Below, piece after piece: positions 37,553-49,327 of a stretch of 64,000 bases of DNA. A model generated the notes under the pieces. It did no database searches. It had not been told where the DNA came from and saw only the letters and a program-made list of their open reading frames with translations. Source of the stretch: Paramarasmius palmivorus (taxonomy: Eukaryota > Basidiomycota > Agaricomycetes > Agaricales > Marasmiaceae); assembly GCA_037176845.1 (NCBI GenBank), contig JAYKXP010000026.1, forward strand, positions 602,411 to 666,410. The letters run 5' to 3'. How positions within the stretch are numbered: position 1 is the stretch's first letter; each line of letters opens with the position of its first letter. The position numbers were made by a program, and so were the translations under genes.

Positions 37553-39325
37553 TGAAGGCGTGCTGTTACTAGTAAACCTCTGTTAGTTGAAGTCGCTTTT
37601 AAGTATCATACGTGGATGGACCTCGAAAAATTCATTTCGGTTTGAGGGTACAGTACTCGTCTATACTTTGCTGTTCAAGTTGCGTCTCGGCAATTACACT
37701 TCATTACCTACACGGTGGGGTCATGTATGACATCTGTTTCCAAGGCCATAGGCCCGGAACTACTGCACCCGATGACAACAGGTGAATACTAGGGCGCGTT
37801 TCGTTCAGTTCGATGAAAAGGCGGTGTGCCAGAGCATGCATAGCCAGCCATATCGCGTTCTCGCAACAACTAGGGTCTTGTCTCTGGTGGTAACAAACGA
37901 AGACAGACTAGTCTGGTAGTGAAGAATTGCACAAATCCAATAATGGACGGGGTACCGTAAGATGTCGAGATTATCGAGTGAATCAAAGGTGTTAACATCA
38001 TATCACAAATTACCCGTGCATAGGAATTCTCAATGTAGCATGTCAAGGGTAATTTTGATTCGAATGCAGGTGCTTGTTCTGGTGCGTAGCTTCAATCGTT
38101 GCATCAATTCAATATTGCTCCGTTCTCAGCGGGACACGAGATCTGTCTAGACCAAAGAAGCCTACATAAGAAACAGCGCGAGACGGTATTTGTAGACTCA
38201 CCACAAGATGAGCACGAGGCTGGTAATATGGTTGTTTCTTATCATAATAGCCTCCTTTCGAAATGAATGTGCACTTGCATAGCCAGGCGCGTGCAGACAG
38301 GTCTGCAGTTGGGGCGAAGAGTGACGAAACAACATCAAGCTCGGCAGGCAGGACGGATAATTGGTTGCAGGGCGACCCGGACGCTATAGTTTCTCATGAC
38401 TTCACAGTACTAGAATCGCAGCCCCAGTCCCAACTGCGAGTGGCGTCTGGGAACGAAAAAGCCTTTGGGCGCTTCGTGATCATGGCGATCGTGATGTTAG
38501 AACAGAAAGAACAGTACGAATGTTTGCGAGCCAAGGCCTGTCACGGAGCGGTGTCAATAGCAGAGAAATACCGAATGCGCGAAGGACATACCGAACAGGT
38601 CGGTTTCAGTGCATGAAGGAGAGAGCAAAGCATCATGATGTGAATCACATTTATTTACTTGCAATTGACTTTCTATCGCTTTAGCGCTTCCCACAAATAA
38701 CCATGCGTTTTCCAGCTGGTAATAAATCCGGTTTAACAACACGAAAGGCCGCCTAGCGCCTGAGTCCGTCAGTATGCAAAGAGAGTAACAACGCATTGCA
38801 TAGGTTTGGCACAGGTCTTCTACTGTTGAGTGAATGTTGTACTTACTCGAAACGCCAAGTCAGCTGTGGTAATGGATTTCAATGTTCGCATGCAACAGAT
38901 CCCAATACGCATTGAACTCGGCCGCCACGTTCTTGAAGTCCAGGCTAGCCTTGCTGTTCGGGTGTACGGAGATCCTTGTTCAACGTTTGAGAGACCAATA
39001 AACGAATGATGAATTCTGTTTCAATGGTGAAACAAATTGGCGGTCTGTAGAATAGAAGTATGACCCTGATATCAAACTAAATCTGGAGCCTGCCTTAAAT
39101 GCCCTGTCCAGTTTCGTCGAACCTCCCAAAATGGAGTCCATGTGTACGCTCGTTTTAGCCAACCTCAACTCCATTGCGGACCCAGCAAAGAAACCATTTG
39201 ACGCGACGGGTTACCAGCCAACGCCGCCAGTATTGATTTGCTGTGTATACGATGCTGGTCGACCTGTCGGTTTCATTATTTAAAGCTGCCAGAGTGCAAA
39301 ACAGTGAATGCACACACCTTAGCTC
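37553..39325. other. spacer downstream of the second accessory block
   Basis: About 1.8 kb without a supportable gene. An intronless 117-codon frame on the plus strand (38263-38616) is Ser/Gln/Ala-rich and has no match in the window. A minus-strand stretch near 38850-39174 has protein-like sections (FNAYWDLLHANIEIHYHS, LRLAKTSVHMDSILGGSTK) split by a TGA; it may belong to the uncertain gene at 39326-39974 or be a relic. Confidence 0.4.
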
Positions 39326-39974
39326 TTATTTTCCTGGTCTCCGGACCGCAACGCAAAACGACACGCACTGTACCAACTCGAGGCTTGTAAGCAAGGTGCG
39401 GGCCTGCTGGCGGAAGTTCTCGCCATGTATCATTTCAGGTCTTGACAGCAAATTTCGCCGAAGAGTTTGTTTGTAGCTTCGGGAAAGGTAGATCGCTGCG
39501 ACATGGATGGTGCATACTAGCTGCCACAGTCGATCCATGACTTTGATTTTTGCCAGTGTCCAAGCCATTCTATCGAAGAGGTCACTACAGAGTAAACATT
39601 GAAGTCAGCTCTTGGAGAATTATAATTATGCAGTCCAATGATACGACTAAACCTGAGCCTTCCGTCAACGCCAAATCCCTACACTGACCGGAATGCCGTC
39701 TCGCTGTATTTGATCGGACAGGCTCATCCAAGAAGGATCGCCATAGCCTACCGCAAAAGTTGATTGTACGTCCTCCCTTGAACAGGAACGTATGCAGTTG
39801 CTCGTTGTTGTTGAAGAGGAGGAGGCTAAACAAGGCAGATAGAGAGGGAAGAAGGAAAGAAGGCTCGCAATCTTGCGTGTGAGGTGTAAGGTGGGCCGAG
39901 TCGAATACGAGATTTTCAATTTCAACGGGTGTGAATGTCGTTGCGTTGAAGGCGAGTTTGAAGGGCGATGTCAA
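39326..39974 (-). CDS. uncertain minus-strand gene or relic
   Basis: A possible start at 39974 opens 50 or more codons (SPFKLAFNATTFTPVEIENLVFD) upstream of a stretch with several possible frames, then a better-looking exon at 39326-39568 (WTLAKIKVMDRLWQLVCTIHV, ENFRQQARTLLTSLELV). I recognise no family, and splice joins between these pieces are not convincing. It may continue to about 38870. The gap to the divergent J-protein start at 40234 is 259 bp. Treat the existence of this gene as unproven. Confidence 0.25.
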
Positions 39975-40233
39975 GAAAACCCACGCGCGGTTGCCCGGAC
40001 CGCCAAAGAAAACACATGTAAAAAGTGTGTGAGCGCTGTGATAAAAAAGTTACTTTGTCTCTCGTTGTCTCTCGACCACCACCATCACAGCACAGCTCCT
40101 ATCGACGACGGCGACGAGGAGCATATCTCCTGGTGTCGACGACCATTCTGCGAGGACGGCTATTCAAGTGACACTGACGACATACCATTCACGGGGGCAA
40201 TCGACGATTAGATAGCCTGGGGCAGCAATTGCC

Positions 40234-41378
40234 ATGCTCTCCTATGCATTCTCTACCGCCTCAACTTACTTCCATCTTCCCGTCGACGAAGAAGAAGACA
40301 AAGATATTCAATCTTACCAGAAAAAGTACCTGACTTGGACCTCGGAGCCAACTACTTCTACAGGCGACAACCCTTCCGCTCAGCGACAGCAAGGTGAACA
40401 ACGGGGAGAGTTACAGGAAGATCTAGAGGAAAGCAACGAAACAGTGAACGCTGTACTTGCGAACGATGACTTGTATCAGATATTGGGTGTGCCCAGATCG
40501 GCCCATTTGGATAAGATGGCGCTGAGAAGGGCATATCTCAGTAGGAGCAGAGCGTGTCATCCAGAGTGCGTACACCTTTATTTTATTTATCTTCTCACGT
40601 TTCTAACATATTCTACAGTAAATTTCCAACCCCTTCACCTCGTGTAACTCTAGCATTCCAAAAGGTCTCTATTGCGTACAGCATACTGTCGACACCTTCA
40701 TCCAAGCGCCTATACGACTCTCGTTCACCAAGCGCAAAGTACGACGTGTTTGCTGTGAGACCGACAGGTTTCGAAGAAGAGACGTTCAGAGGTGTAGTCT
40801 TGGGGGTGTTTAATGACTTTTTGGATGGGGATCTCGAAGTCATTAGGGGCTTTTTGAGTAAGTAATCTCTGCCGTTACTTTCGTACCATCATCGTTAAGC
40901 GGCTTTTGGCGTTACAGAGGCGGTCAGCGATATAAATCCCTCATTGAGTTTGGGTGATGAAGGGATGAATAACGTGTTGATTGCTCTGCAGGGTATCCGG
41001 AATCGAGCCCTTTGTAGGTTTCATATTCCTTTCCTGTCTACTCAGGACTGAAGAACCTCTGTTGCAGCATGTCGGACTTGTCTCCTAACCCTTCAAGAAC
41101 AGTTTTCGCTCCTACTTGAAACGCAGCATGCCCTTCGACAACTGCCTTACCTCGACTTATTTGGACGATCGAGGTTAACGATTAGGTTGACAAGGATAAC
41201 GCTGGGCATACCATTGGAAGTCGAGGGGGCCCTGGTCAGGCAGAGAAGGATCTACGGAAGGAGCGATGGGAGAGAAGACGAGGGTAAGGATGTGGGTGTC
41301 ATACCGACACAGGTAGCGGGGTTGATCAGAGCGATTGATGTTGCGCTGGAGAGGCTGGAGCGGATGTTCAAGCAGTAG
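40234..41378 (+). CDS. J-domain (DnaJ/Hsp40-like) protein
   Basis: ATG 40234 opens a first exon with YAFSTASTYFHLPVDEEEDKD, an acidic/Gln-rich stretch, then DDLYQILGVPRSA, the helix I start of a J domain. The invariant HPD motif is split by an intron (donor GTGCGT after CATCCAGA near 40567; acceptor ending near 40618) and reads HPDK once joined, followed by FPTPSPRVTLAFQKVSIAYSILSTPSSKRLYD. Further exons add FEEETFRGVVLGVFNDFLDG and a C-terminal alpha-rich part with LQEQFSLLLETQHALRQL and VAGLIRAIDVALERLERMF. No zinc-finger or class I/II client domain is seen, so it is a class III J protein. J domains stimulate Hsp70 ATPase; the specific partner is unknown. The stop is at 41376-41378. Confidence 0.85.
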
Positions 41379-41557
41379 CAGGGTGTTTTGTGCGCGTGGG
41401 GGTATCATTATTATATCTTTGATGTATTTGTTAGACTCTTATTTAGACGCTTAGACACATTATGCATGCATGTACTATTAGGGTTTTTAGGGTGCTATGG
41501 TACTGTTTACGATGCGCCACTGGACGATCTATGCTCTATGATACGCGCCACTCGACA

Positions 41558-43116
41558 CTATGCCAATGGAGTACCTGGTATGCTCCCAGGGGTTGGTGTG
41601 AGAGGATCCTGGCCTGTCACAGCTGCAGGTAGGAAGCGGGGACCCGCTTCCGGTATGTGGGGTGCTCGAGATGACGGAGGATGTGGATTTGTGGTATTAG
41701 GCGGTGTGATTGCTTCCGCTTCCTTCTCGGTGGTGGTGGGATTTTCAGAAGTTGCTTCTGGTGGTGTATCTGCGGTTGCCTTAAAAAGCGTGTCTTGTGT
41801 TGTAGCCGTCGAGGCAGAAGTATTCGACGCCTCTGGTTGTTCCTTTGTCTTCCGTATCCTGACTGGACGTTTCCCGATAATCTCGCAAATCTCCATGAAA
41901 TCCTTTTCCCCTGTCCACTCTCCTACTATATCTTTGACATCGTCATATCCTTTCGCTCTGACAATCGTCTCTCGGACCTTTTTCTCTTCGTGTTTATTCG
42001 AGGCAGTAAATGAGCCCTTGAATTGGGAAACGCAGAACTTGGTGAGGGCCCAGTGGTTATCGAGGTATTTGCTGACACGAAGGTATGGAGGAACGAGGGT
42101 TTGGTGGATGTCAGTTAGAGGTGTTAGGGAAAAGCAGGAAGGGTTGGATTCGGCTCCTCGTGCAATCATTACCGAGTGAGCACCTGTAAGATGAGTTGAG
42201 TGATTAATGCTTTAACTTAATTTCAAGCATGGAGTGGACATACCAGTGACATCCTTGACCCGTTTGACGTCGTGTGCACCCAGACAATCACCGTTCTCAA
42301 TGACAGCGATGCCTTTACCCATACCTTCCACGAACTCGACTATTTCGCGTAGACGTTCGATAGTCGCGGGATCCTTCTCGCGCATGTTCCGTGTCCGGCA
42401 GTGCACTGTGAGACAGTTGATGCCGGTGTTGACAATCCTCTCCACGAGCTTGAGGGTGTCTTGTTGATTGGGCAAGAGTCGGATTTTCGCAGAGACACTT
42501 ATATGACTCGGTAAAGCCTCTCTCAAGGCAGTGAGGATCCCGCACAAGACGTCTGGGTTGGTGAGTAGGGCGGCACCCATACCACTGTGTGTAGAAAAGG
42601 GCTTTGGGCAACCGCAATTGAGATCGATACCGGAGACGTCGGGGAGTACTTTGAGGGCTGCTTGTACTGCAAGCTCGGGCGAAGAAGAGCCGATTTGGTA
42701 GATAAGGTAAGGTTTTTCGACGGGATGGGTGGCGAAGATGGCTCGAGATTTGCCATTGTAGGATATTAGACCCGTGTTTGCTGGAAAGAAGGGTGATTAG
42801 AGAGACAGAGAAGAAGAATATGAAGACACTCACGATCTACGACTCGTTCAGCATGCAATATAGCTTTGTCCACGATTTCTGGACCCCAGACGAGAGAAGC
42901 ACCATGCTTGAGTGCAAATAAGCGAGTCGGGAGTGCTCCAGACCTGACCATAGGCGCTAAAACTATGCCATTCTTATAGTCTTCCGGTGTCAGAGGAGCA
43001 TGTTCCTCTAGTTTTATTCGTTTGGCTGGAGGTGGAGAAGCCGAAGCAGGACGGCGGGACATGTTTACTCGACGGAGAAGGCGAAGAAAGAAATTCATGC
43101 ACCGGCGCTTGTTCAT
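41558..43116 (-). CDS. DUS2: tRNA-dihydrouridine(20) synthase
   Basis: Flavoenzyme that reduces uridine 20 of tRNA to dihydrouridine. Exon 1 shows NGIVLAPMVRSGALPTRLFALKHGASLVWGPEIVDKAI-type sequence, the FMN-binding start of the Dus TIM barrel. The next exon has VYNGKSRAIFATHPVEKPYLIYQIGSS, GIDLNCGCPKPFS with the catalytic Cys, and the third HISVSAKIRLL and LTVHCRTRNMREKDPA, then the VIENGDCLGAHDV segment. The last exon begins HSVMIARGAESNPS and ends in a Thr/Pro/Glu-rich tail. The C-terminal double-stranded RNA-binding domain of animal Dus2 is not present, as in fungi. Start: ATG 43116 or, better placed relative to the divergent MTHFR gene, ATG 43072. Complete. Confidence 0.88.
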
Positions 43117-43134
43117 CGTTCAACACAAACTGTC

Positions 43135-45184
43135 ATGAAACTCTGCGAGAAAATCAAAAAATATTCATCTCCTCAGCCTTTCTACACGTTTGAATTCTTT
43201 CCTCCAAGGACGGATCAGGTTTGCGCTATATATCATCTCTTTACTGTATCTGACAGATCGTCGCAGGGATTCGAAAATCTTCTTCCTCGTATCGCTCGTC
43301 TAGCTAAACTACATCCTTTGGCGATTAGTATCACATGGGGTGCAGGAGGGACCACCAAGGATCGTAGCTTGGATTTAGCTGCCTTGACTCAAGCTCAGGG
43401 TGCGGAGACGCTCCTGCATTTGACTTGCACGAATATGATGCAGGGCATGGTTGATGATGCGCTGAGAGTCTGTGTAGTTCTCCTGGTACTGCGTGTTCTC
43501 GACTGATGTTTGCAGGCAGCCAAGGAACGAGGTATCCAGAACATCCTGGCATTACGAGGAGATCCTCCGAGAGGCAAAGAAGAATGGATACCCATCGATC
43601 CTAGATTTCAACACGGTGTTGATCTCGTCACATACATTAAATCCAAACCCGAGTGGAGAGATTGGTTCTGTGTCGGTGTTGCTGCGTATCCCGATGGCCA
43701 CCCGGACAAACTCGTTGACGAGGAGACGGAATTAGAAGTTTTGAAGAGCAAGCAGGCTGCTGGGGCCGAGTTTGTTATTACCCAGCTATTTTACGATTCC
43801 GATAGGTTTTTGCAGTGGCTTAGCAAGGTTAGGGCCAAGGGTGGGTGCCCAATAGCTTCCTTCTCCTCGAGATACTAAAGTACTACTAGGAATCACGATC
43901 CCCATTATACCAGGAATCATGCCCATCCAGACCTACTCTTCCTTCCTTCGTTTGGTCAAGCTATGCGGCAGTAGTGTTCCCGACGCTGTTACGCAAGAGC
44001 TGGAGGCCATCAAGGTATGCGTTATACCCTTCCATGATTTTTGAAGATTGACGATGGTGTAGCACGATGATCAACTCGTCAAAGACTATGGCGTGGAACT
44101 AGCTATCAACACAATCAAGCGCATCACTACTGAGGGAGGCGTGAGAGGCGTGCATTTCTGTACTCTCAATCTAGAGAAGAGTGTTCAGAGGGTCCTCGAA
44201 GGTTTACAATGGACGGGTGCTCACCATCATGCCCAAAACAGGCTTATTGTAGGTGTCAAGTTGGAATATACCCAAAGGTAACTAACATCGTGACAGGAAT
44301 CTGACCCCAATGCAACCTTAGCCATTACACCTTCCACAGCACTCTCCGAAGCCCAAACAGGCATCTCCAACATACCCAAATCCCAGAACGAAGTCGGCAG
44401 CGGAGAACTAAACAATGCCGATTCCTGGGACGACTTCCCCAACGGCCGTTTTGGTGACTTTAAGAGTCCTGCCTGGGCTATTGGAGAAGGTGACTTGTGG
44501 GGTAACAAGGTGGCTATCAAGCAAGATACTTTGTCGTCGTGGGGTACACCAAAGTCTATCGATGACCTGACCGACCTTTTCTTACGGTACCTCCGGAATG
44601 AGATTCCCAACACGCCATTTTCGCCTCTCCCGCTGTCGGAAGAGTCGCAACTTATCCTTCCGCATCTCATAAACCTAACCCAACGCGGCTGGTGGACCGT
44701 AGGCTCCCAACCTGCGGCTGATGCGGCGCGGTCAGATGATCCGGTTCTTGGCTGGGGTCCTCAACGTGGGGGATACGTTTACCAAAAATGCTTTGTCGAG
44801 TTCTTTTGTGATGAGGAGGATGTAGAATTGATTGCGAAAAAGGTGGAGAAGGAAGGTGGAGGATGGGTTAGTTGGTTTGCGGCCAGCTGGAAGGGAGAGG
44901 ATGTGAGAAGCAATGTCCCTGAAGATGGCCGGAATGCGGTTACGTGGGGCGTATTTCCGGGGCAAGAGATTGTACAGACGACCATTATTGAAAAGGTCGG
45001 GTTCGAGTCTTGGAAGGAGGAAGCTTTTTCGATCTGGGCAAAGTGGGCTTCGTATTTCCGACCGGATTCGGAGGAACGAAGGTTGTTGGATCGGGTATGT
45101 AGGGAGAGGTGGTTAGTGAGTATCGTGCATCATGATTACAAGAATAAGGATGCGCTCTGGGAGTTTTTGAGTACAGTGGCATAA
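43135..45184 (+). CDS. methylenetetrahydrofolate reductase
   Basis: Reduces 5,10-methylenetetrahydrofolate to 5-methyltetrahydrofolate, supplying methyl groups for methionine synthesis. ATG 43135 gives an N-terminus with FYTFEFFPPRTDQ, the family's substrate loop, and then ISITWGAGGTTKDRSLDLA (FAD-binding region), LHLTCTNM, ILALRGDPPRG, FCVGVAAYPDGHPD, FVITQLFYD and IIPGIMPIQTYSS, all catalytic-domain landmarks. The C-terminal regulatory domain begins after about residue 300, with SWDDFPNGRFGDFKSPAWA, LTQRGWWTVGSQP, GWGPQRGGYVYQKCFVEFF and an ending ALWEFLSTVA. Yeast has two forms (MET12/MET13); this cannot be assigned to one. Intact across at least five introns. It is divergent from DUS2. 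Confidence 0.92.
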
Positions 45185-45314
45185 GTAGAGTTTGAATAGA
45201 AATAATATTGAACCATGCAGCTACAAACAAACAGAGGGGTGCAGAAACAGACAACAGAAAGCTTAAGGAATGTAGGTAAGCAAGTACAGTATACATGTCC
45301 ATCGCTCAACTCTC

Positions 45315-47559
45315 TCAATGTGACGGCGTCTTGGGTAATGTTGGTCGACTCGTACCGTTCGTTTGAACGGTAGTGTCTTTAGGTGGCTTGACACGGAATT
45401 CCGCCATGATGCATACGTGGCTATACGTGTGCGCGTGTTAGTGATGCTAAAAAGGACAGGTAGAATGAAGCCACGTACTCGCTAGGGAAATGCGCGTTAG
45501 GGAATCCAACGCTCTTCTCTAAGTATGCTTCATCGATGGTGTCGAGGACAGAGTTGACGGCGAGGTTGCCCTGTGAATACCAGATGTAATCCAGTACACC
45601 TTGGAAACTAGGCGTAAAGTTTGTCAAGGGTAAGAGTTCGCCCTTGTTGGAAGCCGGAATATCCTTCTTGGTTGACGAAGGATAAGGGTTTCCGTTGGGT
45701 GTTAGTTTGTGTTTGTGTTGGGAAGAGTCCTTGTCCGGTATGGAACCACCAACGTTGTACGAGCTCTTTAACCCAAACCGATGTTTCAGCCCTTCGCTTG
45801 TGTATCTTCCGTACGTATGTCCTTTGAATTCTGGGTGGTCTTTGGCTAGAACACCGGTGGAGAGGAACTCGTATACGCCACTTTCGGGTACACTGTTCAA
45901 ATCTGCGGCGAGGATGATGGGGATCTTGGTTCCGTCCGTGTATACGGGTGGTGTTCGTTCCAACTCTTTCCTCGGCGGTAGCTTTGCGAAACTCTCTGCA
46001 TTTTTATCGATTTCGTCCATCAATAAGGCCACCTGCACGAGCTTGACGTCGCTGTAATCTGGATTCCAGTGGATATGAGCGTTGGCGACGATGACGCGTG
46101 TACCTGTCTGTCGATGCTCAAAGAGACAGATGGAACCAATGTTGTCCTTGCCAAGGACACGATTGAACATGTCTTCGGTCTTTTTGAAATCGGTGCGTTG
46201 CATGGCGAGGGCACTGAATTCAATAAGACGTGATTCGACGAGTTGGAAGGAGGATGAACGGTAGAAAGTGGCACAGCCGTCGACCTTTTCGCGTTCGGAC
46301 TCGGAACCCATGGTTTTGGCACGGGACTTTTGGAAGTACACGCCGGTATAGTCCTTTGCTTCTAGACGAGGGGTGAAGAACTGGCAAGTTGTGAGTCAGT
46401 TGTTGAGGCTGTGTTGTAGGGATAACGCACCTCGTCGTATTGCCTCCCATCGACCTCTTGTAAACAAAGGAAATCGGCGTTGTAACCTGATATTTCGCCT
46501 AGGATGAGCTCCTTGCGATAGTCCCAGTCGAGGGCCCATTGGGGGGTGTAGCCGTAAAGACGCTCGGTGGCGTACTTTTCACAAAGGATGTTGTAACACA
46601 AGGCGCTGAGGGTTTCTGGCTCCTCGTGTCCTGCTGGATTGGGAGATGCGGATAGAGTGGTCGAGGGGTAGAGAGCGGCGCGTTCTGCTGGGGTAAGAAG
46701 ACTCTTTTGGATACGAGCCGGAGGCGGAGAAGGAACGGGGCACGAGTCGCGTAGATAGGCTATCAGTGCAGTGGTGCCCTTTTCCTGAACAATTTGTTTG
46801 AGTTGGTGGTCGAGGGGATTACCTTCTACACCTAAGCATTGTAGCTGGTGTAGGGTGCCCAATTCGCCTGGGAGTGTTTGTAGGAGATTGTCAAAGACGT
46901 AGAATTCTTTGAGATTGGTGAGCATGCCAATTTGTTTGGGAAGTTGGCGTAATTGGTTGGCGGAAAGATCGAGAAGCTCTAGGTGCTTTAAAGAGCTTAT
47001 TTCAGGAGGTATGACGGTGAGTGCATTATGGTTGAGATAGAGGTTGCTGAGAAAGGAGAGTGACCATAATGATGAGGTTGAAGGTAATGATTTGAGAGCG
47101 ACGCCGCCCATATCCAAAGAATGCCATGTGTTACTGGGAATGACAGCCTTGTTCGAAGGGCGAGGTGCTTCTGCGATTGGTGCTACGGTAGATGAAGGAT
47201 GGTTGACGTCTGGTGTAGTGGCTTCGCCGTTGCCGTTTGGGGTAGATGACGGTGGCGGGGGAGTAGGTTTGGGAGCATTGGGATTTGTGATTGGAATAGC
47301 TGATTTGGGAACAGGTCTAGAAGCAGTTTGCATTGAAGACCGGGCTCTATGATGAGGACTGTGACTTGCACGAGAGATCTAGAACAATGGTAAGCGTATA
47401 CTGCTATTAACTTTTGCTATTTACTCTACGAACCTCATATTTAAGCAACTGCTGCTGCCAATGCTGGGTCAAAGGAGGACTGAGAATGTGTTGGGGATGA
47501 GGATGATGATGAGGATGGCCGTATATTGGATGCTGCCATAGCGTCTCTGGATGGTACAT
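45315..47559 (-). CDS. CCR4: CCR4-type poly(A) deadenylase (CCR4-NOT catalytic subunit)
   Basis: Catalytic nuclease of the CCR4-NOT complex, which shortens mRNA poly(A) tails in the cytoplasm. ATG 47559 opens a His/Pro/Gln-rich exon (HPHHHPHPQH), then a Pro-rich linker, a leucine-rich repeat region (LSNLYLNHNALTVIP, LELLDLSANQLRQLP, LKEFYVFDNLLQTLP, LQCLGVEGNPL) and the EEP nuclease domain. Nuclease motifs: LCYNILCEKYAT, FLCLQEVDGRQYDE (catalytic Glu), VIVANAHIHWNPDYSDVKLVQ, IILAADLNSVPESGVY (Asp/Asn) and GVLDYIWYS. The last exon joins FPNAHFPSE to HVCIMAEFRVK, so the usual SDH ending is SEH. It ends PKTPSH at 45315. The LRRs bind CAF1/POP2 in yeast. Start codon only 38 bp from ASK1. Confidence 0.92.
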
Positions 47560-47597
47560 GGTCAACGAGCACTGCAGGCTCTTTCCCACGCTATCCT

Positions 47598-49327
47598 ATG
47601 CATTCTCAAAGATGGCAGCCATCTCCAGACCCAAACAACATTCATATCCCAGGCCTCGACACAAATGCTCCCCCTTCAGAACAGATCGAACAGATTGAAC
47701 AGCTCATCACTCTCAAACTACAGAATATAGATGAAAACTTTTCAAAAATTCATCATATTCTTTCAACTCGCATTCTTCCGGCTGTCAAAAGATATGCTGT
47801 AGCAACCGAACCCGTCAGAGACGCTGCAAAGGTGTGGCGGATATTATATTTCGGCTTTCGTTACTCAACGTTATACTCTAGTTTTGGGTCTCGTTTTATG
47901 AGCAAGCCGCTCAGATCAGGATTCCTACCTACGAGGAGGAAGAGAACGAAGCACCCGTAGATGAACCAACCACCACCACAGAACCAACCACTAGCGACCA
48001 AACCGCGTCCTATGAAACCGCCTCTACCACTGACGAGTCGTCCGAAGAGTCTATCATATCTTCTGACGAAACAAACACCACCGCCGCCGAGGAATCTTCT
48101 TTTATGCCTGCGCAAGGCGCCATATCATCAACCCCAGCTACCAATCGCCATCTTTCATCGCAGGATCCTTCCTGGTCTGCTGGCACCTCCCTTGAATCAC
48201 CCCTTGTCAGACTAGACAGGGAATTGCAAAACTTTTCAAAGGAAGATCTCGCCGATATAACCACCACATCCACCTTCCTCGTTCAATTCAACCACCATGG
48301 CCGCTTCACCAACTAAACCTGCCCCAGGATCCCTTGCTCCGAACTGTCCTCAGACATACCATCGTTCCACCATCACGTACACCACAAATATCACCACTCA
48401 AACCACGGAAGCTCAAAACACCAGCTTCCAAACACTCGTTTTACGCGCGCACACCAGCTGCAAAAGAAGAGGAGGACGAAGACGACTCGTTTTCTGGGCT
48501 TCCACCGGGCATGTCTCCACCAGCGATTCATGTCTCCTGCGCGTCCGCCTCGCTCATCGGCTGAATTAGGGTTGATCAAGACGCCTGGAACGGTCGCGAT
48601 CAAGAGGATTACAAGGGATGTTGTTAATGATGTGAGAGGTGTAGCTGAAGGTCGAGGAGCAGGAGAGAACACAACGACGAGTAATAGCAGCGTTCTTACG
48701 CCGCCGTCGTTGTCTCGATACGCACCCAGAGATAGTAGCGGGAGTGTAGTGATGGATTCAAGTTTGGAGAGTATGATGAGAAGGGTCGGTCTACGTGCGG
48801 ACCCCGAGTCTCCAGGAGTGCTGTACGATGACGACGCGGATGTTCAACAAGACCAACAGCAAGGATTCATGACGCCCACTCCTCACCAATATGACGATGA
48901 TGATGAAGACTCTTTCTTTGACGACACGGCGCATCCTGGAGGTGGATCTGGTCCTTCTGCTGCCTTCTTGATGGCTTCTCAGAACCGCCGCAGGATGGAT
49001 GCAGATGAATCGTTTGATTCTGTTGATGATGACGACGGAGGTGTCGCCAGTGGAGAGGTGGCTCCCGTACATCCCTTTGCGCGGGGTATCGGGATTAACA
49101 TTGATGATTCGTTCGACGACGACGATTCGTACGAAGCGGATATGCGCGGTGCTTCACCATCACAGGAAACACTGTTTGGAGTTCCACCAGGGCAGAGGGA
49201 ACAACAACAACACGGGCTGAGGTTGCATGGTGGAAATGTTTTTGATGATACAGTGGAGGGATTGACAGAACAAATTGCATTACAAGTAGCAGATAGTCCA
49301 ACACCAGCTGCTGGTGGATGGAGATGA
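47598..49327 (+). CDS. ASK1: DASH complex subunit ASK1-like protein
   Basis: Ask1 is part of the DASH ring that couples kinetochores to microtubules. ATG 47598 starts MHSQRWQPSPD; the conserved N-terminal region reads EQIEQLITLKLQNIDENFSK and ILPAVKRYAVATEPVRDAAK, then after an intron FWVSFYEQAAQIRIPTYEE, the Ask1 signature. Acidic and Thr-rich middle segments follow, with TPQISPLKPRKLKTP and the LPPGMSPP motif. A short GTTCAA-CAG intron (48281-48327) plausibly fixes a frame change. A second frame change near 48,520 (between MSPPAIH and FMSPARPP) has no good intron and may be a 1-bp indel. The C-terminus is Asp-rich with DDSFDDDDSYEAD and NVFDDTVEGL. Essential in yeasts with one microtubule per kinetochore. 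Shares a very short divergent gap with CCR4. Confidence 0.8.

Noticed and set aside
38263..38616. 117-codon open frame as a fourth member of family M or a new gene
   Set aside because: It shares no motif order, TM pattern or intron positions with M1-M3 on either strand, and has no other support.
40555..40630. J-domain protein seems to lack HPD (reads HPE)
   Set aside because: The codon is split by an intron; joining CCAGA to TAAATTT restores HPDK.
41388..42179. A 263-codon plus-strand frame opposite DUS2
   Set aside because: It is antisense to the C-terminal exon of DUS2, which has clear homology and proper splicing; the translation shows no domain.
48277..48330. Two frameshifts in ASK1 suggesting a pseudogene
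   Set aside because: They are explained by one 47-nt intron (48281-48327, GTTCAA...CCCCAG) with phase 0 on both sides. Only the later shift near 48,520 remains open.
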